This document shows, piece by piece, positions 11,402 to 22,067 of a stretch of DNA of 64,000 nucleotides. Origin of the DNA: Exophiala sp. HKRS030 (Eukaryota; Ascomycota; Eurotiomycetes; Chaetothyriales; Herpotrichiellaceae); the NCBI GenBank assembly GCA_023897205.1, contig JAHWDD010000007.1, positions 4,588,001 to 4,652,000 on the forward strand. The letters run 5' to 3'. How positions within the stretch are numbered: position 1 is the first letter of the stretch; each line of letters opens with the position of its first letter. Made by a program: the position numbers and the translations under genes. A model generated the notes under the pieces. That model had not been told where the DNA came from. It worked only from the letters and a program-made list of their open reading frames with translations, and ran no database searches.

Positions 11402-12697
11402 CTAGTCGGAGCTGTGTTTGTAGATACCAGCAACCACGCAGTGGTCTCTCTCGAATGGTTCTAATGATTGGTCAGTTCACGTGTCCAGGGTAGAGGTGTG
11501 GTTCACCTGATCCACTGGCAGGCCAGAGCGATTGGACAACGCAGAAAAAAAATTCATGAACAAGACTCACCTAGGGTCAACTGTTCTTTGGGCTTGATGC
11601 GCTCTTCTCTCATTTTCTTGACCTCGTTTGCAAATACAACTTCTGGTTTGGCCGTCGAGTCGATACAGTTGGCCTTGATTGAGACCAGGACACCGCCATC
11701 GACCTTGAGGAACAAATGAGCGTTCAAACCGACGATACGAGCTTGATCAGGTTGAGCGACATCGGCGAAGATCACATCCACCATGCCGACCAACATTCGG
11801 TACCGCAGAGGATGTCGAGCATCTTCAATGATCGGGATGACGTTTGTGCGGTGGGTGGCCATAGTGATCAGATCACGGCCAGAGCGGTGCGAGAATTCGA
11901 CAGCATAGACACGGCCTGTAGGACCGACAATATCGGCAACATGCGACACACTGGTACCGGACGCAGCTCCAAGGTATAAGACGCTTGCGCCAGGTCGGAT
12001 ATAGATGTCTTCCAAACCACCGAGGATACCTGCAGCCAACTTGGATCTGAAGGGATTCCAGACACGGTATTCAGTCTTGAGGGCCGGTGCTGCGTCATTG
12101 GCATCGCCGGAAAGGGCTGGTGTGCTTGGATTGTCCACGCTGATGCGCTTCTCGCCATAGACGGACTCGCCGGGTGTGAGGTTCTTGGTGACGAGAAGAT
12201 CTTCCTTGCCGCCTCGGGCAACGAAGACACCAGGATGGCGGTGGGGTTCCTGATCAAGAGATAACGTGTGAGTTTGGATATTCGTGCGTGTGCTTGGGTA
12301 GGGTGCAAATCGAGGAACGAAAATCTGCCACTTACAATAACGACCTTCGCACCTCCTCGAATGCCTGGTTTTCCTCCTCGTCCTCCGCCACCACGACCCC
12401 CTCGGCCGGGCGGGCCACCTCTGCCACCACCTCTGCCGCCTCTATCACCTCCTCGGGAAGAGAAACCTCCACGTCCGCCTGAGAAGAATTGAGTTGTCAG
12501 TCAGTGTTGCGACGGGTCTGCAGAGCCTGCAACATGTACAGGCATTGCAGACACATATCGCCATCCGGTGTAATCTCACCTCTCGAGCCACCTCCTCGTC
12601 CTCCGCCACCTCTTCCACCTCGATCACCGCCGCGAGAAGCAAAACCTCCACGGCCACCTCCACCTCCTCGACCTCTTGGCGGACCGCCGAACGCCAT
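11402..12697 (-). CDS. NOP1: fibrillarin, box C/D snoRNP 2'-O-methyltransferase
   Basis: Four exons: 12697-12580, 12478-12336, 12249-11571 and 11460-11402, giving 332 residues. Fibrillarin is the nucleolar enzyme that 2'-O-methylates rRNA guided by C/D snoRNAs and is needed for pre-rRNA processing. The first about 85 residues are a glycine-arginine-rich (GAR) domain ([17 protein letters not shown] and similar), interrupted by intron 1. The catalytic domain follows: [20 protein letters not shown], the SAM-binding loop [38 protein letters not shown] and [16 protein letters not shown], and it ends with [19 protein letters not shown]. These are all conserved landmarks and the length matches fungal orthologues. 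No frameshift is needed. It is one of three small-subunit rRNA processing factors in this window (with MRD1 and ROK1). Confidence 0.95.
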
Positions 12698-13463
12698 CTG
12701 TCGCTGATGTCTTTTTGTGTGTGTGTATGTGTAGATAGAATTACAGGTTTACCCTTGAGGCAGAACGATTTCGCTCAGATCTCAGATTGAAAGGTCAATC
12801 CAATAATGTGTTAATAGCGGGGTGAGGACAAATAGAGAGAAATGGTGACTGCGAAATAACTTTTTTCGCAATCAGACCTGCGAGATGGAAATTTGGAGCT
12901 GGGACGGTTTCTGTTCTGGAGAAATTGTGCCGCTAGTACCCAATATGGACTAGTGCGGGCGATTTTGCCAAGACCAAATATACCAGCGAATACCTACTTT
13001 GGGGAAACAAGCAGGTATCTACATGATACATAGGTAGGTATGTACCTCGTATGTCTGTATAGACGGCAGCGCTCTACTTCGATCGTATTGACTGGAAAAG
13101 TCTTTAACCGTTCTAAAGATTCAATGGAAATCTTACACAACAATTCTTGATACATTCCCTGTTCACACCAAAAGGTACGGCTTTTGCTCCCCAAATAGCT
13201 TGTCGCTCGGCTCTCGCCAAGGTTGTCTGAAGACCACAAAGATTCTGGTACCTTGGTGCTCGTATTATGTTCTCCCGGCGGCTTGCAAGCTCAAGTGCTT
13301 GCAGACTCTAACTTAAAAGGCCCTATACCCGGTTGCCCAGAACCATCTTTTGTCTGGATATCCCATTCATCCAATCTCCAATCACTCTGGTGAGGGCCTT
13401 TAGAAATTGACTCCCCGTCTCTTGCTCGATTTCGTCAGAGAAGGGCTTATTTCGTTTCGCAAG
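12698..13463. promoter_or_regulatory. NOP1 upstream region
   Basis: 766 bp upstream of NOP1 (minus) and downstream of the next minus-strand gene. A short GT-rich stretch (tgtgtgtgtatgtgt) lies at about 12717-12732, within the presumed NOP1 leader. A TAGGTAGGTA-type repeat lies at about 13030-13045. No gene is visible. Confidence 0.4.
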
Positions 13464-14987
13464 CTAAAGCTCAGCCTCTGCGTCATCAAATTCCATGCGA
13501 GGCGCGTTGTAGTTTGAGGCTGCTGGCTTTGACGACTGCGGCTTTTGCCTATGTTTCGCGGACTCCAGGTCTTCGTTACGAGATTCCACATCAGGGGTCC
13601 AGAAGTTCCATCTTACTGGTTCTGAGAACCGTCTTTTTGGTTTCTGCGATGCAGGCTCTGATTCTTCGTCATGAGACTCCACATGAGGCGACCGGTAATT
13701 CGAAGATGCTGGCTTTGAGAACCGTGATGTCTGCTTAGACATTCCCGGCTCTGATGTTTTCTCATGAGAGTCCACCCGAGGGGCTTGGGATTTTGAAGGT
13801 GCTGGTTGTGGGAATCGTGGCTTTTGCTTACTTTCTTCAGACTTCGGGTTTTCCTCTCTCCGCTTTGTTTCGTCCTCTTTCCGTTTCTGTTCGCCTATGT
13901 CGTCCATCTTTTCGCCGTGTACCGTTGGCTCAATCACATCCCAAATGTGGCCTTGCTCTTTCAGAGTATCCCAGTACCAAGCTACGTACATACGATGCTC
14001 TCGAGGGAGGATGGCATGAAGATCTTCCACATGCACAGTCTTTCCATAGTCCAGCTCAATTCTTGAAGTCCCTCCTACGGCTCTTAACGCCAACATCCTC
14101 TCGTCATCTGTCACATCTCTACCGTGAACAAGCTTGAGCTTGTCCAATTCTGTAGCGGCAAGCTGGAGGCCAAGTGATGTTGTGTAATATACGAGATCTG
14201 GTAGCTTGTCCCAAGACTCTTGGTTATCAACGTAAATTATTTTCATCAGCAGCTTTTTTGGGAAGAGTTTGAAGGGCAATCTCTGAGCCGCGTCCTGGAG
14301 ATTTTTGACTCGCTTGATGACTTCATCTGTAAAAGGCGGCAAGGGCATGTCATTTTCATATGGCGAATCAATGGCACCTGTCATGAAATCATTTTCTTCT
14401 GGTCGGTGGTTCCGCTTTATCAGCAGAGGGAGATAGCCAGGGCCAGTCTCAAGCTCCAAATTTTCGAAAAGGACTTCACTATCCCCTCCTGAGTGCTTGC
14501 TCCCTGATCTCGTCCTGCGCTTCTCCCCAATATCAAAGCTCATTCTTCCTGTCAGAGGCGATTTTGGCGGCATGGGTGCTCCACTGCTTGAAAACTGGAA
14601 GGTCCCGGGACGCGGTGATGGTGGTGGATAGTCATAATCCATCAGCATTGACTTTCGTCGGACTAGCAGTGGGGAGTTCATTGATTCTGTCCCCGAACTT
14701 GCTTGTCTTCTAGGTGTACCATATTCATGGTCCATCATTTGAGATTCTCGCAGGTCTGGGGATGAGTTGTGGGCATTCCGCTGCGAGCCGGGTGCATCAT
14801 GTGCCTCCTCATCTGAATGTTCATCTGCCGATATGCCAGCACGGGCAGAACCATAACCTATTTCTTCCTCCAGGTCTCCAAACCACGAAGGAGAGAGCTG
14901 AGCCCATTTGTCAAGTCTTGCCAACGCAACCAATCTTGATAAAGCTTCGCGAGAGAAGCTTGCGGCTCGTCGGTAGGCGATAGGCAT
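13464..14987 (-). CDS. uncharacterised fungal protein with four C-terminal 30-residue repeats
   Basis: A single open frame of 507 residues from the ATG at 14987; an in-frame TGA lies five codons upstream. I do not recognise a characterised family. The N-terminal 200 residues are low-complexity and serine/proline-rich. The middle (about residues 210-350) looks folded and well ordered: DEVIKRVKNLQDAAQRLPFK, FPKKLLMKIIYVDNQESWDK, LPDLVYYTTSLGLQLAATEL, and then HAILPREHRMYVAWYWDTLKEQGHIW. A charged linker follows. The last about 120 residues are four degenerate copies of a roughly 30-residue unit (about 387-416, 417-446, 447-477, 478-507) with the pattern K-P/SxFxxPAxSNYxxPxxESHDExSEP. No membrane segment or signal peptide is seen. 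The repeats are probably disordered. A spliced upstream exon cannot be excluded. Confidence 0.75.
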   Translation of the reverse strand: MPIAYRRAASFSREALSRLVALARLDKWAQLSPSWFGDLEEEIGYGSARAGISADEHSDEEAHDAPGSQRNAHNSSPDLRESQMMDHEYGTPRRQASSGTESMNSPLLVRRKSMLMDYDYPPPSPRPGTFQFSSSGAPMPPKSPLTGRMSFDIGEKRRTRSGSKHSGGDSEVLFENLELETGPGYLPLLIKRNHRPEENDFMTGAIDSPYENDMPLPPFTDEVIKRVKNLQDAAQRLPFKLFPKKLLMKIIYVDNQESWDKLPDLVYYTTSLGLQLAATELDKLKLVHGRDVTDDERMLALRAVGGTSRIELDYGKTVHVEDLHAILPREHRMYVAWYWDTLKEQGHIWDVIEPTVHGEKMDDIGEQKRKEDETKRREENPKSEESKQKPRFPQPAPSKSQAPRVDSHEKTSEPGMSKQTSRFSKPASSNYRSPHVESHDEESEPASQKPKRRFSEPVRWNFWTPDVESRNEDLESAKHRQKPQSSKPAASNYNAPRMEFDDAEAEL

Positions 14988-15912
14988 ACGTACCACAAAT
15001 CACAAAAATTGAATTTAATTGCTGTGGCTGTGTAAGTGAGCATACTATAAACTAGTTCCTATTTCACGCAGGCAAGTGAATGAGATATGATGACAGCTCG
15101 GTCAATTCAACGGCAGGTTTATTGGACATATCCATCATGCTCGCTTGGCTTTGTTCTTTGTTGCAATTCGAGGCCAGCCGAAACGAACTGCAAACGGCGA
15201 CGAACTTTGACAAAGTTCATTGCAATGACAGCCCAATCTATAGAAGAACGGCGAAGGGTCTGAACAAAGGACTCGTTAAATCTGTAAAACTTCTCACGAG
15301 CCACCACAGCACATCTTGATCTTGAAAGACAATTGTAACTTCAAATCCTACCTTGACTTAGCTGAAGCAATAGCCATTGTCTTTGTCTAACTCAGGCCTT
15401 CCGCTCGGGCCATGAACAAATCCACAAGGGAGACCACCTGCAGTCCCTCGGGAACTGCTCAAGTATATGTGCAGTGAGATATCCACGGAACATATGTGAC
15501 ATTTGTACTAGTCTTGCGAGATGCAATAGCACCCGGCACAGAGAGGTGAACTGGAGAAGAATAAGCATTGTTGTAAATTCGTAGTGGCTACAACTGAGTG
15601 GTGATGTAATCTCTTGGCAGACAGTTTGTGGTTTTGTGTCCAGCGAAGCGGACTGGTTGAAGCTACACTCTCATAACCATTTGCGAGGCGCTCCGCTAGT
15701 ACTCCTGCATACCATCATATGTTTATTGCAGATACAAGTGCTTCCAATCAGAATTCATGCAAGTACCCGGTGTTGTACATAGACAGATCCGGCGCTTTAC
15801 TTTCTGGACAAGTCTACGTGCCAAAGTCCTTCCCATTACAGTCATCAGCGGTAGCCAGCATCCTCCACCACAGCCACCCAAAGTCCCAAAAGAGGTGCAG
15901 GAATCAACCGGC
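14988..15912. other. divergent intergenic region
   Basis: 925 bp between the divergent starts of the repeat-tailed protein (minus) and the DUF2237 gene (plus). Only short frames below 80 codons occur. I see no repeat or RNA gene. Confidence 0.45.
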
Positions 15913-16436
15913 ATGTCGTCCCTGAATGGTACGTAGATTGAAGTTTGTCTTGCAATTCACAGAGTCTCTTGACCTGGTCGATAAAGATATTCGAGGAACT
16001 TGCCCACTGACACTGCGCAGTCTTCAAACAGCCCCTCGCATTTTTCTCCAATCGTCCTGTGACTGGCTTCTATCGAGACGGATATTGTAGGACCGGATCA
16101 GGAGATTTTGGAAATCATGCGGTTGCAGGTATCGTCACAGAAGAGTTCTTGGACTATTCAGCGTCGCAGGGAAACGACCTCCGTACCGCAGGTTTAAGTG
16201 AAGGCTGCAAGTGGTGTTTATGTACAAGCCGGTGGTTCGAGGCGTTTAGTGCATTCAAAGATGGTAGGATCAGTAGGAACGGCGTGCCAAGGGTTGTTCT
16301 GGAGGCGACGGAAGACAGCGCTCTGAGACAAGTTGACTTGGAGGTGTTCAGAGAGTTTGCGGTCAAAGCGGAGACAAATGGCGTCCATAGCGTCAATGGT
16401 GTAAATGGTGTAAACGGTGTAAATGGTCACTCATAG
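15913..16436 (+). CDS. DUF2237 family protein
   Basis: Two exons, 15913-15928 (16 nt) and 16021-16436, giving 143 residues. Exon 1 encodes MSSLN and the splice completes a valine, giving NVFKQPLAFFSNRPVTGFYR, which matches the DUF2237 start (N-V-hydrophobic-x-x-P-L). The family signature follows: GFYRDGYCRTGSGDFGNHAV, then FLDYSASQGNDLRTAG, CKWCLCTSRWFEAF and RVVLEATEDSALRQVDLEVF. DUF2237 is a small domain found in bacteria and fungi with unknown function; the conserved cysteines (CxxCxC) hint at metal or redox chemistry, which is inference. The C-terminus carries an unusual short repeat, VNG four times, encoded by near-identical 9-bp units at about 16393-16428. The very short first exon rests on frame fit and a good GTACGT donor. 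Confidence 0.88.
16393..16428 (+). repeat. short tandem repeat coding for Val-Asn-Gly
   Basis: Four imperfect 9-bp units of the type GTAAATGGT close the DUF2237 reading frame and encode VNGVNGVNGVNG. A repeat of this kind could vary in copy number between strains. Confidence 0.8.
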
Positions 16437-17418
16437 TGAGCTCGAAGGCTGCCATGAGAAGATTATGAGACAGGAAATTAGTAGTATACTACACCCGTGG
16501 TTAAGGAATTGTCACTCGTACCTTGAAAAAAGAAAGATGATACGCCGCTCCCCAGAGTAATCGGAATCGAATTGAAACACTAACAAACTCTTCCCTCGAA
16601 AGGTCAGAAGCGTGCTCGACATTTCCGCTGCGATTGCACTAAAGTAAGTCCGCCTTCTTGCCACATGGGAGAAGCGCGTCAAACAATCTTCGCAACGGCT
16701 CTTCCATAGGGAATCCTTCCAGAGACAGCGCAAAATCCACCGAAGCGGGAATCGAGAAGCATCGAGAAGCCCTGTAAATTTCTGATGCCAGTTGCAGACA
16801 CATAGATAAACAATCGTGGCAGGCCCTCGCGGGCAGTCCTGGATCTTGGAAGTCGGTAACAACAAGCCAAGATGCAAGTGGTTTGTTTTTGAAGATTACT
16901 CCGAATTTCTCATCTGCAAGTAGTGAGACTGAGTTCGACACTGCCATGACAGCAGGAACAGTCTAGTCATTTGTAGCAGAGAACGCAGCGATTGGGGAGC
17001 GGCGTATGAACATGAGAAAAAGCAGAAGAAGAAAATGAGTCAGGAACTTTTTCTATCGCGTGAATGTGTTTCTGCCACGCCTACCCGCCTTGTGGTATCA
17101 TCACGTGATGTTCAATCCCTCGATGGTTGGATCCTTAACCTAAGCACAAATTACATGACACTACAAAACGTAATGAGGACATTGTTTTCGGTCGCTTGTA
17201 GCTACTAGCATTACATCTCTCGTCCCCTGAAAAAGATAGATAATCGTATTCCGGGGAATCTTGCCGCAAGATACGGGCGAATTTGTACAAACTGGCCGTG
17301 CTGATTTGGCAGAATTTCACAACCATGACCTCCATGACAGGCGCTTCTCAGAAACAATAGGAGGCTGTTAAACACCAGACGCCCCAGCTTAAAAGGAAAA
17401 GAAAGGTCCCATCTGTCA
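16437..17418. other. convergent intergenic region
   Basis: 980 bp between two convergent genes. A 102-codon frame on the minus strand (16639-16947) has no motif and no neighbour support, so I leave it out. Nothing else is visible. Confidence 0.4.
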
Positions 17419-17916
17419 TCATTTGTAGTAAGGTTGCTGCCCGTGAGGGGGCCATTGTTCCAGCCCTGAGGAGGACCTTGTGGTGGTGGCGGCCCGCCTT
17501 GTCCTTGTTGCGATCCAACATCCGGTCGATTCCTGTAAACCGAGTGAGATCAAAGCTGCTGGAGTAGGAATATCGCAGAGATAGGTACCTTATATCTTGG
17601 CGAAACCGGCAGATCGAGCATGCAAGCTGGGATGATATTAGCGCACATGTCTTCTCAGAATTTTTCTCCTAGTACACACATCTTTATGTTTGCCTCCCAA
17701 TGGTATCACAGGAATGAAGCAGAAGGTGAACCAATCCCAAGACTGGATGGGATGCGCGGCCCAGTTACCGCAGTTGTGACATTGTGCTGTGATTCCTTCG
17801 TACCCCGGGAGGGGTTTCGTCATGTCTGCAGTATTTGTTAGCGACAAGTATTGCTACAGCCAGCCTTGGGCTGTGTGATGCTTGCCTTGGGTGCCGACCA
17901 CGAAGCAGAAAGCCAT
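17419..17916 (-). CDS. small zinc-ribbon protein, GC-AG intron, apparent -1 frameshift in last codons
   Basis: Exons 17916-17886, 17825-17680, 17626-17589 and 17532-17419. The product is about 109 residues and belongs to the fungal zinc-ribbon family recognisable by MAFCFVVGTQ, GYEGITAQCHNCGNWAAHPI, SWDWFTFCFIPVIPLG and a second cysteine pair CSICRFRQDIR. The two CxxC pairs (CHNC, CSIC) should bind one zinc; the WFTFCFIPVIP stretch is hydrophobic and may contact membrane. The cellular role is not known. The C-terminal tail is Gly/Pro/Gln-rich. Intron 1 starts with GC (AAG|GCAAGC...CTAAC...CAG). The last exon runs open far past the expected end. One extra base in the run of five at 17447-17451 (C on the coding strand) gives the ending PPHGQQPYYK-stop. 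I regard this as a likely sequence undercall. Confidence 0.82.
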
Positions 17917-18526
17917 GGTTGAGGTGCTACCACAGAGAAACCTTCAAAAGCGGAGACTCGGAAATCGCAAGATGACACCAGTCGAGGTTGACTTGCAGAC
18001 AATTTCGGCGGATTCAGAGTCTTTGAGGAGAGTGTTATAGGGCGATATAAGCGGGGTTCAGTGGTAAAGGTTAAGACGCAAGAAGGGAAGCATGGGTTGA
18101 AATCTAGAATGCCTCATGTATGGAAGTCGGATAGCCGTGGATGAAGCGCATGATGAAAGGTGTGGCGATGCTCGTCTGATGACGATGACGCGCCTTGGCG
18201 CCACATGTGGCACACGGGATTGTCAGCCTTACTGGTGACGAGAAGTCACGTCACAGCCTCGTCACAAAGATCACGAGTTATTCATCACGTTTAAGAACAA
18301 GTATAGGCGTTCATGGGCATCAGAATACGCACATCTGAGTGGGTTAGAGTCTTATCCACTATCTGGATATACTGTGTTGTTTGCAGGGATTTTTGAAGCC
18401 TCAAGGTTCAACAGCTGCCCCTCCACTTGGGGTGACCACAACGCCCGTCAACCAACAACATTCTAGAGTGCGAAACGGTCGACGCTCAAATATGGACAAT
18501 ACACGCCTCGCAGCTTTTTTATGTAC
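17917..18526. other. upstream of the zinc-ribbon gene
   Basis: 610 bp holding the zinc-ribbon promoter (the gene reads leftward) and the LC8 3' end. It contains several TGACG/CGTCA-like elements around 18180-18260 (gatgacgatgacg, gaagtcacgtcacag). These could bind bZIP factors, but I have no further support. No gene is seen. Confidence 0.35.
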
Positions 18527-19138
18527 CTATTGTGTCTTGAAAAGTAAAATCGCGACGTGACCCAGATAGAAATAGATAAAGTGTTTCGTCTCTGTGGCTA
18601 TGTCAGTGTGCTCTCGTGGAAGCCAGACTCGATTCTTACCATGTGTGACAAAACTTCCAAAGTTTCTTCCCACGATGCAGTGCCATGTGGCGCCTTTCTT
18701 CGAGTCAAACTGTATTGCCATACATCAGCTTCGTGCTAGAGCGTCAAAGTCTTCCCTCACTAACCTCGCGCTTTATGTGCTGAGCGATATCCTGCCTTTT
18801 GTAAACATCGTACTCGGTATTTCGTCGTGGCCAAGCATACCTTTTCCACAGTAAACCTTTCCATTGCCTCTTGTGCTGTGGGCTGTTAGTCCGGCACACG
18901 GCTGCAACGCCAGTCCTTCGCAAGTTGCATACCGACTTCAATTGCTTCTTGTTGCATGTCTTCGCTCTTTCATTTTTTAGTCAGACAAGAAGGTAATGAT
19001 TGCGACAAGAAGGTCCATACCATGTCCACCGATTTGATTTGAGCTGCGATGCATTAGTGACGAAGTGATGAATAGCCAACGAGTAGGGCGTTGCTTGCCT
19101 TCCAACTTGACCTTCTTCTCTGGAACGGGCTCTGCCAT
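18527..19138 (-). CDS. DYN2: dynein light chain LC8
   Basis: Seven small exons: 19138-19099, 19043-19021, 18966-18933, 18875-18841, 18791-18765, 18709-18640 and 18591-18527, giving 97 residues. LC8 is a dimeric hub that binds short linear motifs in dynein intermediate chain and many other partners (in Aspergillus, nuclear migration). The whole family sequence is recovered: [20 protein letters not shown], then [33 protein letters not shown] and [19 protein letters not shown], including the partner-binding strand around FGSFVTHETKHF. The N-terminal [13 protein letters not shown] is the variable part. Intron 1 has a GC donor (GAAG|GCAAGC) with branch CACTAATG; all other introns are GT-AG. Phases agree throughout and no frameshift is needed. 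It is divergent from MRD1, 436 bp apart. Confidence 0.95.
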
Positions 19139-19574
19139 TATTGCGGCACAAAGGCTAAACGGCGATTTGAGAAGAGCTTTTGTCAATGGGTTTGGTGCAG
19201 GGTACTCCAAGTACGATAACAATGTCGAATCGAGCAAAGGGAAGTGTTTGAAGTGGTTACGCTACCGTGGAAGAAAATGCGGGTTATTGTTGTTCGAGTT
19301 AGATCCGGGCATGCGAAATGCGCATGCGAACACAAACAATGATGGGGGCCGCTGCAGCAAGATTAGGAGGGAACCACTTTTTTCCGGTTGACTGCATCCT
19401 TGTCAGCTCCAGCCGTTCTTGTCTATTGATTGGCTGGCAATAACGTCTCCAAATATGCTTGGCTTCGCATCTCCAATTCCCATGTTCACAATTTTCTTCC
19501 TTCCCATCGATATACCGATTGACATGAAATATTTTGACAAATTTCTGGCCATCTCATCTTGATGCATTCAAAGC
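19139..19574. promoter_or_regulatory. divergent promoter LC8 / MRD1
   Basis: 436 bp serving both genes. It contains a perfect 7-bp inverted repeat GCATGCG-aaatg-CGCATGC at 19309-19327. At 19525-19535, 40 bp before the MRD1 start, lies TGAAATATTTT, one base off the yeast ribosome-biogenesis element RRPE (TGAAAAATTTT). Whether RRPE works in this fungus is not known; both notes come from sequence reading only. Confidence 0.4.
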
Positions 19575-22067
19575 ATGACCGAAGAAAACGATGAGTCCTC
19601 AGTGACTCGAGTCTTCATTACCGGACTGCCGCCATCATTGACAAAAGACCAACTGCGGTCTCATTTTGCCTCCAAGTTTACTGTCACCGATTCCCATGTC
19701 GTTCCCGCTCGCCGAATAGGATTTATTGGTCTTTCCGACCATGAGTCTGCCCAAAATGCTGTTAAATACTTTGATCAATCATTCATCCGAATGTCCAAGA
19801 TCTCAGTTGCACTCGCCAGACCTGTGGAGACGAGGCTTGGGGCACACAACCAAATGATCCCAGTTTCCCAGAGATATCATACCAACGAGTCCGGTTCTGG
19901 AAGAATTAATCCTAGCAAGAGGAAAAGGGATTTGAATGATGACGGTTATGAAGGCGAGCGGCAAATGAGAAACAATCCTTCAGTGCCGGTCCAACGACCA
20001 GGAAGTCCATTGGGAGTACCATCGCGAACTTCGGAACCTCATTCATCTCAGTCTTTGCACGAGGAAAAGGAGGAAATTATCATCCCAGAACCGCCTCCGT
20101 CTGATAATGATTGGCTTCGAAATAAGACCAATCGGCTTCTTGATTTGGAAGGGGATATTGAAAGTCACCCGGTCGCTGTGACTGGCGGAGAGACAAACAT
20201 TTCTATACAGTCGAGTCCGCCCATACCGAATGCGGAGCCCCTTGACAACCTCGACTCGACCGATTCTCCACCGAGCGACAATTCGTCCATTCCTCCCGTC
20301 GCAAATGCTCGCCTTTTCGTACGCAACCTACCCTTCACAATCACAGAGGAATCCCTTCGAAGTAGGTTCTTGCCCTACGGCACAATATCCGAAGTAAGTG
20401 ACCGCTCTCTTCTTGCCACCAATTCACCAGCCTTTGCTTGATGATTTCCTGATAGGGACAGCTTATGCCCATGGCATTTGATGTGAACGGGAAAGAGTAT
20501 TTTAGTAGATGCTTCTCACTTCTGACACTCGCCTTGTTATTTTGCAAAAATCACCTATATTTTCTGTGGAAGACCATCGGCTAATCATACCCAGGTTCAT
20601 TGTGTTCAAGACACTCGTACAAACAAGGGGAAAGGCCTTGGCTATGTTCAATTCGTGGAGCCTCAAGATGCTGGCAAAGCACTTCTGGCTCTCGATGGTA
20701 AAGACTTCCAAGGTAGGCTTATGCACATCTTGCCCGCGACCGACAAAAAGACCCAAAAGCTGGATGATTTCGAGCTTTCCAAACTGCCACTCAAACAGCA
20801 GAAGGCATTGAAGAGGAAGATGGACGCGGCGAGTTCTTCATTTAGTTGGAACTCCTTATATATGAATCCAGATGCCGTCCTTGCCTCTGTTGCCAGCCGA
20901 CTTGGTGTGACAAAGGCTGAGTTGCTGGACCCGTCTTCCACAGATGCTGCAATAAAGCAAGCGCACGCTGAAACAAGTGTGATCAGAGATTCGAAGACTT
21001 ACCTGAAGGAAAAGGGCATACGCCTGGAGGCATTCAAGAACAAGGGCAGAGACGACAAGACTCTGCTCTTGAAAAATTTCTCATTCGGTACTAGTGCCGA
21101 AGAGCTGTCTCAATTGCTGAGTCAATACGGAGAAGTCACTCGCTTTCTTTTTCCGCCGACTGGCACAATCGCAATCGCGCAGTTTTTAAACTCTGCCGCG
21201 GCAAGCTTAGCACTGAAGCAGCTTGCATATCGAAATGTTAGGGGTTCAATACTTTATCTGGAAAAGGCGCCAGAAGGACTCTGGGATAACCAACAAAGTC
21301 CAGCATTGCCAAAGGATGTCGCCTCCGCTCCAGCTATTGTTGATGACCTAGAGACCTCCAAATCTGCCACAGCTACTTTGTTCGTGAGGAATCTGAACTT
21401 CAGCACCACGAGCGCCAAGCTATCCGATGCTTTCAACCCACTTCCAGGCTTTCTTTCTGCCAAGGTTAAGACTCGAACTGATGCAAAGCGTCCTGGCCAA
21501 GTATTAAGCATGGGTTTTGCCTTTGTTGAATTCCGCACGAAGGCCCAAGCAGAAGCCGCATTGGCGACGATGAATGGGAGAGTCTTGGAAGGGCACGATC
21601 TCCAAGTCCAAATCTCTCAAAAGGTTACTGATGCTGCCGAGGAACGAAGAAAAGAAGACAAGGCGAAAAAGCTCAATACAACCAGAACGAAGATCATCGT
21701 CAAGAATCTACCATTTGAAGCCTCCAAGAAGGACATTCGTGCCTTGTTTGAGCCATATGGGAAGCTGCGGACTGTTCGTTTGCCCCGAAAATTTGACAAC
21801 AGCGCTCGAGGTTTTGCTTTCGCAGAGTTTGTCACAGCTAAAGAAGCAGAGAACGCAATGGATGCACTTTCCAGTACTCATTTGCTTGGAAGAAAACTCG
21901 TCCTTGACTTCGCCGAGGGCGATAGTACCGATCCTGAGGCCGAAATTTTGGCCATGGAGAAAAAGATTCAAGGCCATCAAAGTGTCTTGACCCACCACAG
22001 ATTGACAGGTTCGGCCCGCACGAAATTTACCATGGATGCCGCACGAGATGATTTTGACCCTCTTTAA
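19575..22067 (+). CDS. MRD1: multiple RNA-binding domain protein MRD1
   Basis: Two exons, 19575-20393 and 20595-22067 (201-bp intron), giving 763 residues. Mrd1 associates with the 35S pre-rRNA and U3 snoRNA in the small-subunit processome and is required for the early cleavages that release 18S rRNA. Five RRM domains can be followed by their RNP2/RNP1 motifs: VFITGLPPSL at the N-terminus, LFVRNLPFTITEESLRSRF (split by the intron), LLLKNFSFGTSAEELSQLL, LFVRNLNFSTTSAKLSDAF and IIVKNLPFEASKKDIRALF with GFAFAEF. Between RRM1 and RRM2 lies a disordered acidic/serine-rich linker of about 150 residues. After RRM2 comes the characteristic KLPLKQQKALKRK and the MNPDAVLASVASRLGV region. Order and spacing match fungal Mrd1. 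Clean reading frame, no shift. Confidence 0.94.

Noticed and set aside
16639..16947. 102-codon minus-strand frame as a small gene
   Set aside because: No motif, overlapping frames of similar length in other phases, and a position between two convergent 3' ends.
20394..20594. Possible C/D-box snoRNA in the MRD1 intron (TTGATGA near 20441, CTGA near 20521)
   Set aside because: The C box is imperfect and the flanking bases do not pair into a terminal stem; the spacing alone is weak evidence.
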